Assembly: GCA_002493965.1 (NCBI GenBank)
Contig: DLAP01000085.1
Location: forward strand, 1 to 19,762
Source of the DNA: Clostridiales bacterium UBA7044
GTDB taxonomy: Bacteria > Bacillota > Clostridia > Oscillospirales > Oscillospiraceae
DNA length: 19,762 nucleotides
Direction: 5' to 3'
The stretch's first letter is position 1. Every line of letters begins with the position of its first letter. Below the pieces are notes generated by a model that saw only the letters and a program-made list of their open reading frames with translations, did no database searches and was not told the origin of the DNA. This document shows positions 1 through 6,596 of this stretch, one piece after another. A program made the translations under genes and the position numbers.

Positions 1-1110
1 GGTATCCATCATGCAAAAGCTAAACGCCGCAGCTATCTCCTGATGACCTGTGCTTTTGCGACCTGCCTGACATTGTTCTTAGGCTTCTGCACATTGGTTC
101 CCTTCATGAAAAATGCCTTCATGCCGAAGGAATGGGCTTCTGAGCTTTCCATCGTCAGTGAATCCAACACCTGCTCCATCCCATTCGAGCAGCGGAACGC
201 GGTATCGGAGGTTCCTGCTGTCAGCCATGTCTTTGGGCGGATGTTTGCTTATGATGTACCGGCAGAGATCAGTGGGACGCCCCACAACAGCAATCTGATT
301 TCTTATGAGGAAAATCAATTCCGTTGGGCACAGGATCGGCTGGCATCTGGTTCCGTGGATGCGGTTGCCAATACGCCGGGTCAGGTACTGTTTGTAGCAA
401 ATACCGGGACACCGGCACAGGTTGGCGATACAGTCACTCTGGAAATCAACGGAGTGACGCAGACAGTCACCATCGGCGGCATATTGACCGATGATCCTCT
501 CGCCCGCGCGGAAGGCACTGAGACATTGATTTGTTCGGAGGAAACCTTTACGCAGCTGACCGGCGAAACCGGCTACACGATCCTGGATGTCCAGTTCCGC
601 TTCGGCGCAGGAGAAGAAGATGTAAAGGCCGTGGAGGCGCTGTTTGCGGATGGTGTTGCCTTTACCGACACGCTGAGCAGAGCGCAGCAGCAACGCGGAC
701 TCTACTACGCTTTTTCGGTGCTGGTCTATGGCTTTTTGTCAATTATCGTGGCAATCACGGTGTTTCATATCATGAACACGATCAGCATGGGGGTATCTGC
801 CCGTACCCACCAATACGGAGCTATGCGGGCCATTGGCATGAGTAACCGGCAGCTGACCCGTATGATCGCATCCGAGGCAGCAACGTATGCTACCAATGGA
901 GTGATACTTGGGTGCCTGTTGGGGTTGGCTTTTCACTGGTTTCTCTATACCAGCCTTATCACCCGCACATTTGGTGACGCATGGGGCATCCCTTGGCCAG
1001 AACTTTGCCTGATCATCGCAGTGATTTTGGGCACGACGGCCTTGTCTGTGCGTGGACCGGCAAAACGAATTCAAGCCATGTCTATTGTGGAAAACATCAG
1101 CGCGCAATAA
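1..1110 (+). CDS. FtsX-type ABC transporter permease, 5' end outside window
   Basis: The reading frame is open from the first base, so the gene begins upstream; the ATG at 43 is internal. What is visible is one complete FtsX-like module: a membrane segment at the left edge (around LTLFLGFCTLVPF), an extracellular domain of roughly 190 residues, then three membrane segments near FSVLVYGFLSIIVAITVF, GVILGCLLGLAFHWFLY and LCLIIAVILGTTAL. The conserved cytoplasmic loop between the first two (TRTHQYGAMRAIGMSNRQL type) is the coupling region of MacB/FtsX permeases. Such permeases work with a separate ATPase and usually export or sense peptides or lipids; the ATPase is not in the window. It could be the second half of a two-module permease. 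Family is confident, substrate unknown. A hairpin follows 13 bases after the stop. Confidence 0.85.
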   Translation, partial: GIHHAKAKRRSYLLMTCAFATCLTLFLGFCTLVPFMKNAFMPKEWASELSIVSESNTCSIPFEQRNAVSEVPAVSHVFGRMFAYDVPAEISGTPHNSNLISYEENQFRWAQDRLASGSVDAVANTPGQVLFVANTGTPAQVGDTVTLEINGVTQTVTIGGILTDDPLARAEGTETLICSEETFTQLTGETGYTILDVQFRFGAGEEDVKAVEALFADGVAFTDTLSRAQQQRGLYYAFSVLVYGFLSIIVAITVFHIMNTISMGVSARTHQYGAMRAIGMSNRQLTRMIASEAATYATNGVILGCLLGLAFHWFLYTSLITRTFGDAWGIPWPELCLIIAVILGTTALSVRGPAKRIQAMSIVENISAQ

Positions 1111-1123
1111 GTTTCGGATGATA

Positions 1124-1149
1124 GGGGCTCTGCCTTTTAGCAGGGCCCC
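1124..1149 (+). terminator. Hairpin terminator after the ABC permease gene
   Basis: GGGGCTCTGC (1124-1133) pairs with GCAGGGCCCC (1140-1149) with one G-U pair and a 6-base loop. The following bases are only weakly T-rich (tgtcatctt). It lies just after the permease stop, so it probably ends that transcript. The next 90 bases, to 1239, show nothing I recognise. Confidence 0.65.
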
Positions 1150-1486
1150 TGTCATCTTACAAAATCGCAAGCTAAAATTCACCTGTTTGTAAGGTTGGAC
1201 AAGTAGAATTAGCTCAACCGATTACAAAGTGACTTTAACTCTGCCGGACGACGGCAAAAGAAAAAAGCCGTCGTTCAGCAGGCAATCGCTATGCCATCAT
1301 TATATATTGCGGCGGCTTTGACAAAATCAAGGCCGCCGTTCCTTATGCCCTCGACAAAGGAGTGACGACTACACGCTGACACGGCGGCTTTAGGAGGGAG
1401 CCGCCGTGAAGCAAAGACCGCTTCGACATAATTCGGCAGGGGTTTACCTGTCAAAAAAAGCCTGACCGTCAATCGGCCTCCATCTG

Positions 1487-1521
1487 CTTATGAACAGGCA
1501 CTATCGTGGCTGGTCCATGAG
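1487..1521. promoter_or_regulatory. Dyad with central CACTATCGTG, copy A
   Basis: CTTATGAAC (1487-1495) and GTCCATGAG (1513-1521) form an imperfect inverted repeat around AGGCACTATCGTGGCTG, whose centre is itself a CAC-TATC-GTG dyad. The 11-bp core GGCACTATCGT is identical in copy B and at the start of the XRE-family gene (8767-8777). It is a candidate operator for that repressor, inferred from sequence recurrence only. Confidence 0.4.
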
Positions 1522-1542
1522 CGTCATAAGTCCTCTTTTAGC

Positions 1543-1578
1543 AGCGCCAGCCGCCGTTCTTCGGATGCTGGCGCTTTT
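1543..1578 (+). terminator. Terminator-like hairpin upstream of sigma-like gene A
   Basis: AGCGCCAGC (1543-1551) pairs perfectly with GCTGGCGCT (1567-1575) around a 15-base loop and runs into TTTT. It sits about 95 bases before the sigma-like start codon. It therefore either ends upstream transcription or acts as an attenuator in a leader. The same hairpin, with different loop bases, is in copy B. Confidence 0.65.
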
Positions 1579-1673
1579 GCTTGTCGTTTTTTCGGGAATT
1601 TCCCCGAAAGGTGTCGCTCACCGCCTTCATTTCGGTTCACCCGTCAACCCGTGAATCGAAATGGAGGTACATA

Positions 1674-2099
1674 ATGCAGAAGATCAATCTTCGGGAACTG
1701 TATCCCGATGTGTATAAAACCGATGTCTTTGTGGACGTGGCCGAGGAAGTCGTGGCCGCGATCCGGGGCCAGGAACAGGACGATGCCGCCTATGAACGCC
1801 GAAAGTTTCGGCACAAGGCCCATTATTCTCTGAACCAGGGGGATGGCATTGAAAACGATGCCCTCAACCGGCCGCTCACCCCGGAGGAAATCCTGGAGCA
1901 GAAGCAGCTGCGGGAGGAAGTGTACGCTGCGCTGATGCAGCTGACCGCCATCCAGGCCCGGCGTATCTACGCTCGGTTCTATCTGGGCATGACGGTGGCG
2001 GAGATCGCCCGAATCGAAGGCGCTGACCGCCGCCGCGTGTGGGACAGCATCCGGCGCGGGCTGAAGAAGCTGGCGCGTCTGCTGGACGCGGCCCGATAA
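1674..2099 (+). CDS. Small sigma-70 region-4-like protein, copy A
   Basis: This 141-aa basic protein has a sigma-70 region 4 type helix-turn-helix at about residues 75-138 (MTVAEIARIEG followed by an RRVWDSIRRGLKKL helix). The N-terminal ~70 residues (YKTDVFVDVAEEV, then a charged DAAYERRKFRHKAHYSL stretch) do not resemble sigma region 2. It therefore may not bind a -10 element as a normal sigma would. Related short 'sigma-70 family' proteins are common in mobile elements of gut Clostridia; their role is not established. The ATG at 1674 is chosen because GGAGG lies 6 bases upstream and because the 31 upstream codons differ at 8 of 31 positions between the copies, against 13 of 141 in the body. 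Confidence 0.85.
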   Translation: MQKINLRELYPDVYKTDVFVDVAEEVVAAIRGQEQDDAAYERRKFRHKAHYSLNQGDGIENDALNRPLTPEEILEQKQLREEVYAALMQLTAIQARRIYARFYLGMTVAEIARIEGADRRRVWDSIRRGLKKLARLLDAAR

Positions 2100-2127
2100 C
2101 CTGACCGCCGCACAGCGGCAAAAAAAG

Positions 2128-2161
2128 AGCCGGTGGGGGCAATTTGTCTCCATCGGCTTTT
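2128..2161 (+). terminator. Terminator after sigma-like gene A
   Basis: AGCCGGTGGGG (2128-2138) pairs with CTCCATCGGCT (2148-2158) using two G-U pairs, followed by TTTT. The corresponding hairpin in copy B has kept pairing through different bases. On the opposite strand the hairpin would be followed by seven T, so it can work in both directions. Confidence 0.65.
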
Positions 2162-2329
2162 ACTAAGGCCGCGCGGGAACGAATGGATGCCATGCTGCCC
2201 CGGATGATGGAGACGGCAGGCGTCACCGAGGAAGTGAAAGCCCGTGACCCCATGCGCTGGGTGGGGCTGATGAATACACTGAAAGCGCAGGTGGAGGAAG
2301 TTATTTTAACGGAACTGATTTATCAATAG
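2162..2329 (+). pseudogene. tnpV: TnpV-family C-terminal remnant
   Basis: The frame from about 2162 encodes roughly 55 residues that match the C-terminal end of TnpV, a small transposon-associated protein of Clostridial elements. The recognisable part is an ERMDAML helix, then GVTEEVKARDPMRWVGLMN and a closing VEEVILTELIY. TnpV proteins are usually about 110-120 aa, so the N-terminal half is missing. No ribosome site precedes it, and the frame is entered directly from the terminator of repeat copy A. The likely explanation is that insertion or recombination at the right boundary of the repeat removed the 5' half. I do not see the missing half elsewhere in the window. Confidence 0.65.
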
Positions 2330-2339
2330 CTTTTGCAAG

Positions 2340-2372
2340 CGGAGGCTGCTACTTGCGGCCTCTGTTTGTTTT
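2340..2372 (+). terminator. Terminator after tnpV remnant
   Basis: CGGAGGC (2340-2346) pairs with GCCTCTG (2358-2364) with one G-U pair, followed by TTTGTTTT. It separates the tnpV remnant from the promoter of the HTH/VanR-like cassette. Confidence 0.6.
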
Positions 2373-2395
2373 ACACTTCCGACACATCTTCCACC

Positions 2396-2424
2396 TTGTA
2401 TTCTTCGAGCTAATGAAATATAAT
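2396..2424 (+). promoter_or_regulatory. Sigma-A type promoter of the HTH-VanRS cassette
   Basis: TTGTAT (2396-2401), a 17-base spacer and a perfect TATAAT (2419-2424) precede the HTH gene. An in-frame ATG at 2423 overlaps the -10 box, so it cannot be the start codon of this transcript. Confidence 0.75.
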
Positions 2425-2449
2425 GAAAGAAGTTGTCGGAGGTGTGAAC

Positions 2450-2638
2450 ATGGACTACATGACACTCAGAGAGGCAAGTGAAAAATGGGGCGTTTCGTCC
2501 CGTCAAGTCAACTATTACTGCGTTGAGGGCCGTATTCCTGGCGCTGTGAAAATGGCTGGTGTTTGGCTTATGCCGAAAGGGGCCGAAAAACCAGTTGATA
2601 AAAGAAGAAAGAGTGGTGATGATTATGAGCAAAAATAG
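2450..2638 (+). CDS. Small helix-turn-helix DNA-binding protein
   Basis: This 62-aa protein has one winged-helix/MerR-like recognition module: TLREASEKWGVSSRQVNYYC (helix-turn-helix), then a GRIPGAVKMAGVWLMP wing. Small proteins of this kind are widespread in Clostridial genomes and resemble excisionase or IS607-resolvase N-terminal domains; the target is unknown. The ATG at 2450 has GGAGG 7 bases upstream. The gene overlaps the start of the VanR-like gene by 14 bases, suggesting translational coupling, so it may help regulate the same cassette. The C-terminal end is lysine- and arginine-rich. Confidence 0.75.
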   Translation: MDYMTLREASEKWGVSSRQVNYYCVEGRIPGAVKMAGVWLMPKGAEKPVDKRRKSGDDYEQK

Positions 2639-3332
2639 TGAAACAATCCTGATTGTTGATGACGAAAAGGAAATTGCCGACCTATTAGAAGTCTACTTAA
2701 AAAACGAAAACTATCAAGTCAGGAAATTCTATCGCCCCAAAGAAGCTCTTGCGTGTGTGGAACATGAGCCGATCAGTCTGGCGATTTTAGATATAATGAT
2801 GCCTGAAATGGATGGCTTTGTATTGTGTAATAAAATCCGTCAAAAATATTTGTTTCCCATCATTATGCTGACTGCAAAAGGCGAAGATATAGATAAAATT
2901 CAGGGACTAACTTTAGGGGCAGATGATTATATTACCAAACCTTTCAATCCGTTGGAGGTAGTTGCCAGGGTAAAAACGCAACTCCGCCGGTATAAGCAGT
3001 ACAATACCAATCAAGCCATTCAAGAAACTCCAGAAGAATATGATAACAAGGGCCTTTATATTTGCCCTGATAGCCACAAATGTACTTTGAATGGCGAGGC
3101 ATTATCTCTGACGCCATTCGAGTTTAACATCCTATGGTATCTCTGTAAAAATCATGGGCGTGTTGTTTCAGCAGAAGAATTGTTTGAAAATATTTGGTGC
3201 GAGAAATTCTTTGAAAGCAACAACAACACCGTCATGGCCCATATTGCCCGGCTGCGGGAAAAAATGCACGAGCCGCCGCGCAAGCCAAAGTATATCAAGA
3301 CTGTTTGGGGGGTGGGTTACACCATTGACTAA
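2625..3332 (+). CDS. VanR-like OmpR-family response regulator
   Basis: The 235-aa protein has a receiver domain (residues ~7-122) with the acidic pair D12/D13, phospho-acceptor D56 in LAILDIMMPEMDG, T83 and K105 in YITKPF. A C-terminal winged-helix DNA-binding domain (about 140-233) ends in the usual KTVWGVGYTID. The receiver (ILIVDDEKEIADLLEVYLKN and the stretch around GADDYITKPF) closely resembles VanR of vancomycin-resistance clusters. No vanH, vanA/B or vanX is present, so it is better viewed as a VanR-like regulator of the adjacent bacteriocin ABC genes. The start at 2625 fits the family's N-terminus (MSxxILIVDDE); the ATG at 2619 is an alternative. A weak AGAGTGG precedes it. It forms a pair with the downstream kinase. 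Confidence 0.9.
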   Translation: MSKNSETILIVDDEKEIADLLEVYLKNENYQVRKFYRPKEALACVEHEPISLAILDIMMPEMDGFVLCNKIRQKYLFPIIMLTAKGEDIDKIQGLTLGADDYITKPFNPLEVVARVKTQLRRYKQYNTNQAIQETPEEYDNKGLYICPDSHKCTLNGEALSLTPFEFNILWYLCKNHGRVVSAEELFENIWCEKFFESNNNTVMAHIARLREKMHEPPRKPKYIKTVWGVGYTID

Positions 3333-4458
3333 GGCAAAAGACACCGAAAGCCGGGAGATGCACAAGAGGCTTGCATTGAAAATCACCGTCAAGTTCCTTG
3401 CCCTGGTTCTCGTTTTTGAGGTGGCCCTCATTCTGCTCGGACTGCTGTTTCTGGTAATCATGGGGGCAACAAATCTGGATCGTACAGTCTGGTTTGAGGC
3501 CCTGAAGCCCTTTCTGATCCCGCTTCTTATCGTTTTGTCGGTTGCCGGATGCGGGTATATCTCCTATCGCTTTATGCTACGGCCACTGGAGCATCTGGAT
3601 GAAGTGGCTGAAGCCGCTAAACAACTTGCCCACCCCACCGATGCGCCGATCCTGCTTTCTCATGACCTCAAAAGCATAGAGGATGAGCTGAATCTTGTTC
3701 GGGAGCAGACGCTGAACAGCATCAAAGATGCCCGTGAAGCGGACATCCGAAAAGACGACTTGCTGGTATATCTGGCGCATGATTTGAAAACGCCGCTTAC
3801 AAGCGTTCTCGGATACCTAAAGCTCATGGAGGACGAGCCGGAAATTGATCCCGCGCTCATTAAAAAGTACAGTGGAATTGCTGGACGTAAGGCCGAGCGC
3901 TTGGAGTCGCTGATCAACGAGTTCTTTGAGATCACTCGTTTCAGCACCCACAAATTGTCCCTGGAACCGGCAAAAACAAATCTCAGCAGGATGTTGATGC
4001 AGATTACTTATGAGTTTCATCCGATCCTGACAGAAAAGAATCTGGAGTGGGACTTACAGATCCCGGAGAATATAGAAATCGTCTGTGACCGAGATAAACT
4101 GGAACGGGCGATTGACAACCTGATCCGCAATGCCATCAATTACAGCTATGCAGGCACGACGATTTTCTTTTCGCTGACGCAGCTGGACGAGCAGGTAAGG
4201 ATTTGCGTGCAGAACAAAGGACAGACGATCCCGCCGGAGAAGCTGGAGCGGATTTTTGAGCAGTTTTACCGACTGGACGCCGCCCGTTCTTCCGACACCG
4301 GCGGCGCAGGACTTGGTCTGGCGATTGCCAAAGAGATTATCGAACTGCATCATGGGACTATCTCCGCGCACAGTGAAAGCGAGACGATTCAGTTCCTTGT
4401 CCAACTTCCCCTGGACTGTCAGAAAAATGTAAGAAGTTCATCAGAAAGAAATCATTGA
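3325..4458 (+). CDS. VanS-like sensor histidine kinase
   Basis: This 377-aa membrane kinase has two N-terminal membrane segments (about residues 22-48 and 60-82) enclosing a very short extracellular loop, then a HAMP-like linker. The HisKA domain carries the phospho-acceptor H152 in LAHDLKTPLTSVLGYL, and a complete ATPase domain follows: N box DNLIRNAINYS (~264-274), F box FEQFYRLD, G box DTGGAGLGLAIAKEII (~324-339). The catalytic half strongly resembles VanS. The short loop implies sensing within or near the membrane, as in intramembrane-sensing kinases for cell-wall antibiotics (inference). The TTG at 3325 is preferred: GGGTGG lies about 8 bases upstream and it overlaps the regulator's stop by 8 bases. 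The ATG at 3358 has GGGAG directly against it, which is too close. Confidence 0.88.
   Translation: MTKAKDTESREMHKRLALKITVKFLALVLVFEVALILLGLLFLVIMGATNLDRTVWFEALKPFLIPLLIVLSVAGCGYISYRFMLRPLEHLDEVAEAAKQLAHPTDAPILLSHDLKSIEDELNLVREQTLNSIKDAREADIRKDDLLVYLAHDLKTPLTSVLGYLKLMEDEPEIDPALIKKYSGIAGRKAERLESLINEFFEITRFSTHKLSLEPAKTNLSRMLMQITYEFHPILTEKNLEWDLQIPENIEIVCDRDKLERAIDNLIRNAINYSYAGTTIFFSLTQLDEQVRICVQNKGQTIPPEKLERIFEQFYRLDAARSSDTGGAGLGLAIAKEIIELHHGTISAHSESETIQFLVQLPLDCQKNVRSSSERNH
4418..4450 (+). promoter_or_regulatory. Three 11-bp-phased direct repeats, candidate VanR-like operator
   Basis: Three consecutive 11-base units, GTCAGAAAAAT, GTAAGAAGTTC and ATCAGAAAGAA, share (G/A)T(C/A)AGAA(A/G) and are spaced exactly one helical turn apart. 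They lie in the last codons of the kinase gene, about 110 bases before the membrane protein's start. OmpR-family regulators bind tandem direct repeats with this period, and the units loosely resemble the TCGTANGAAANTT form of VanR sites. The matching promoter is unclear: TATACT at 4499-4504 is the best -10 candidate, but it lacks a good -35. Confidence 0.45.
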
Positions 4459-4486
4459 TTGCGAAGATAGAGCGAAAACATCATTT

Positions 4487-4531
4487 CCCCCGTTCTGATA
4501 TACTTTTTGTATCAGGACGGGGGAGTTTTTT
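4487..4531 (+). terminator. Strong terminator or attenuator between kinase and ABC genes
   Basis: CCCCCGTTCTGATATAC (4487-4503) pairs with GTATCAGGACGGGGG (4509-4523) with small irregularities, followed by AGTTTTTT. It would end the regulator transcript. It lies downstream of the direct repeats and upstream of the ABC genes. If the ABC promoter is at the repeats, the hairpin is inside the ABC leader and could attenuate it. Confidence 0.75.
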
Positions 4532-4558
4532 ATTCCCTGAGAATAGGGAGGATGCACT

Positions 4559-6595
4559 ATGAGAAGATTGATGATTTTCTGTTTCACCATTTTATTTGCC
4601 GTATTATCGGCGCTGTCCTGTCTGAATTTTGCCTTTTCATCGCTTGACCAAGTGGAAGAAGATAAGCTCATGCTGACCATCGAAAAACCGGCAGAACAGT
4701 CAAACAGCGACTTTCTCGCTGACATCGACCATGCGATTGCCGAGGTTCACGCCGATTTGATGTTCCGCCATGTGGACAATTCAGGCGAAAAATCCCATTA
4801 TCAATATTATAAAACAAACCATACAGCAGATTTTCTCAACCTGTCCGCCCACACGGTTTTAGAGAGTGGGGAGTGCTTGTCCACAACAGAGCCAGCGGGA
4901 TACACCGTTTTTCCTCTTCATGTGGCTTCTCTCATGCAGGACATCTCCTTTTTCCCGTGGGCCGATGCTGGACAATTTGACCTGACCGCCGGGACCTATT
5001 ATGTAAAAATGGGGCAGCAATCCATTGTGGCCGACACGCTCCGGCAGCTGGGATACACGGTCACCGTCCAGCCCACAAACTACATTTCCGGCCAGTTTTC
5101 TGTTTTACTGTTTGGCTTTGTGCCCGCCTTTATGCTGATTGCCAGCATAGCCTTCTATATTCTTTCCAACGGGAAGCAAAATGTCCTGAAAAAGATGGAG
5201 GGCTACACAACGAGGAATATCCTGGCCGATGAAGTTCGGTCTGCCGGGTTTCCATTGGCGGTCAGCTTTCTGGCCGTAGAAGGAGTTAGCTTAATCGCTG
5301 CGGCAGTTCTATACCGATCCGCATGGGGCCAGTATATTCTATTCTCCCTGCCTAATTTTGCGGTTCTGTTCGTGGCGACCCTGATTGGGCTTGCGCTCGC
5401 CGGTCTGTTGGTCAGCCGTCAAAAGAGCGCCGAACATATTAAGGGGCGGGTGCCAAAGCGGGGAATCTATGTAACAACGATTCTGGCAAAAATCGTGTTT
5501 GTCACTTTCCTCGTCTTTTTCCTCTCCATTGCAGTTAGGAATGTGGCTATCTCCTATCATTCGATGCAGACGGCGGATTATTTAGCGGAAAAGGTTGCCG
5601 GATATGTTACGATCCCGGTCAACACCAGCAATACCTCGACACAGGGACTGGCAGATCATTACAAAGATTTCTATACCGCTACGGTGGATCGGTATCACGG
5701 TGTCCTGATGGATGCCAGCAATTATGAGTACGATCTGATTGGCGGAACAACGCTGGCCCAAGAGTTTGGACAGGCCTCTGTTACCGTCAATCGAAACTAT
5801 TTGGAATTTAACCCGATTTATGGACTGGATGGAAGCCCCATTTCATCCGCGCAGCTGTCAAATGCCGCGTTCAATGTGCTGTTGCCGGAATCGAGGGAGC
5901 AGGAAGAAGAATACTGGCGTGAGTATGTCCGCAATGCGTATTCGATGGAGACAAACTTCATTTTCTACGACGGGGAAGCCAGTAAGATTTATAGCTACAA
6001 TGCCGATACCGGGACCGGGAATTATGGGGCAATCGATGAGCCTGCGATCCTTGTGGTGGAAGAAGAACAACTGGAAGGTATTTTTGTACTGAGCTATTGT
6101 TCGCAGGGGTCTTATTTCCTAAAGGTAGACGGAACCGATCCGTACCAGGAACTGCTGCCGGTTCTCCGAGAAACCGGGATTGCCGGAGTGACGCTGAGTA
6201 CACCCAGCATTTCCGATACTTTCTCTGACGCTATTCAGCATCAGCGGCAAATGCTGATCCTTTACGGAACACAATCGGCTGTCCTGCTGGCCGGCCTGTT
6301 CTGCCTGATCCTTTTCAGCGCCAAACTCTACTGTGAGAATTACAAAAAGAAGATAGCTTCCTGCCTGATCGAAGGGTACTCCACATGGAGCTGTTTGAGA
6401 AGGCATTTCATTGTAACAGTTCTTTACTATGCTGCCGTCATCCTCATGCTTCAGGCTCTAACCGCAATGATGCAGGTATCGCTGGACTACATTCTTTTGC
6501 TCGGCTCACTGGTCGGAGAGTTGGTCATAACACTGATCGTGGGACGAACGTATGCACATCGAAATCTATACCAAATCGTGAAAGGAGCGGACTGA
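4559..6595 (+). CDS. Bacteriocin-associated integral membrane (putative immunity/ABC permease) protein
   Basis: The 678-aa protein matches in length and layout the family of about 650-residue bacteriocin-associated membrane proteins (DUF1430; TIGR01654 type) that accompany lactococcin-972-group systems. An N-terminal hydrophobic segment (~5-26) precedes an extracellular domain. Then come four membrane segments (~186-208, 233-254, 260-287, 308-330), a large extracellular domain of about 230 residues, and three C-terminal segments (~570-592, 606-630, 635-658). This FtsX-like plan fits the permease partner of the ATPase whose ATG begins 2 bases after its stop. In the family it is thought to export or give immunity to a bacteriocin. 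AGGGAGGA lies upstream of the ATG. No lactococcin-972-like precursor is visible here. Confidence 0.8.
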   Translation: MRRLMIFCFTILFAVLSALSCLNFAFSSLDQVEEDKLMLTIEKPAEQSNSDFLADIDHAIAEVHADLMFRHVDNSGEKSHYQYYKTNHTADFLNLSAHTVLESGECLSTTEPAGYTVFPLHVASLMQDISFFPWADAGQFDLTAGTYYVKMGQQSIVADTLRQLGYTVTVQPTNYISGQFSVLLFGFVPAFMLIASIAFYILSNGKQNVLKKMEGYTTRNILADEVRSAGFPLAVSFLAVEGVSLIAAAVLYRSAWGQYILFSLPNFAVLFVATLIGLALAGLLVSRQKSAEHIKGRVPKRGIYVTTILAKIVFVTFLVFFLSIAVRNVAISYHSMQTADYLAEKVAGYVTIPVNTSNTSTQGLADHYKDFYTATVDRYHGVLMDASNYEYDLIGGTTLAQEFGQASVTVNRNYLEFNPIYGLDGSPISSAQLSNAAFNVLLPESREQEEEYWREYVRNAYSMETNFIFYDGEASKIYSYNADTGTGNYGAIDEPAILVVEEEQLEGIFVLSYCSQGSYFLKVDGTDPYQELLPVLRETGIAGVTLSTPSISDTFSDAIQHQRQMLILYGTQSAVLLAGLFCLILFSAKLYCENYKKKIASCLIEGYSTWSCLRRHFIVTVLYYAAVILMLQALTAMMQVSLDYILLLGSLVGELVITLIVGRTYAHRNLYQIVKGAD

Positions 6596-6596
6596 T

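Larger units (their letters stand above)
1240..1673 (+). other. Conserved hairpin-rich noncoding leader, copy A
   Basis: This gene-less 434-base stretch carries a series of GC-rich hairpins, all also present in copy B. H1 is ACGACGGC with GCCGTCGT around an A-rich loop, inside TCTGC/GCAG arms. H2 is GGCGGCTTTG with CAAGGCCGCC. H3 is CACGGCGGCT with AGCCGCCGTG. H4 is the terminator at 1543-1578. A small TTCGGG/CCCGAA stem follows. The arms of H2 and H3 are near-identical, so they could also pair crosswise. No convincing promoter or conserved ORF is seen; the 31-codon upstream extension of the sigma frame is less conserved than the gene itself. It may be a structured RNA leader or a cluster of insulating terminators. 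Confidence 0.6.
1240..2161 (+). repeat. Direct repeat copy A (hairpin-rich leader plus sigma-like gene)
   Basis: This stretch recurs in the same orientation at 7469-8392. Similarity starts abruptly at TCTGCCGG in both places and ends in a terminator hairpin (GGTGGGGG then divergent). The encoded 141-aa proteins differ at 13 positions. The noncoding 5' part is also conserved, mainly in its paired arms, while loop and linker stretches (for example 1284-1308 and 1350-1378) diverge. Copy A is immediately followed by a tnpV remnant. The two copies enclose about 5.3 kb carrying the VanRS-like regulators and bacteriocin ABC genes, so homologous recombination between them would delete that cassette and leave one copy. 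Confidence 0.9.

Noticed and set aside
1581..1673. Upstream 31-codon extension of the sigma-like genes (also 7812-7904)
   Set aside because: It differs at 8 of 31 positions between the copies, against 13 of 141 in the body. GGAGG with good spacing marks the internal ATG instead.
2625..4458. A vancomycin resistance cluster
   Set aside because: Only VanR/VanS-like regulators are present; no vanH, ligase or vanX gene is in the window.
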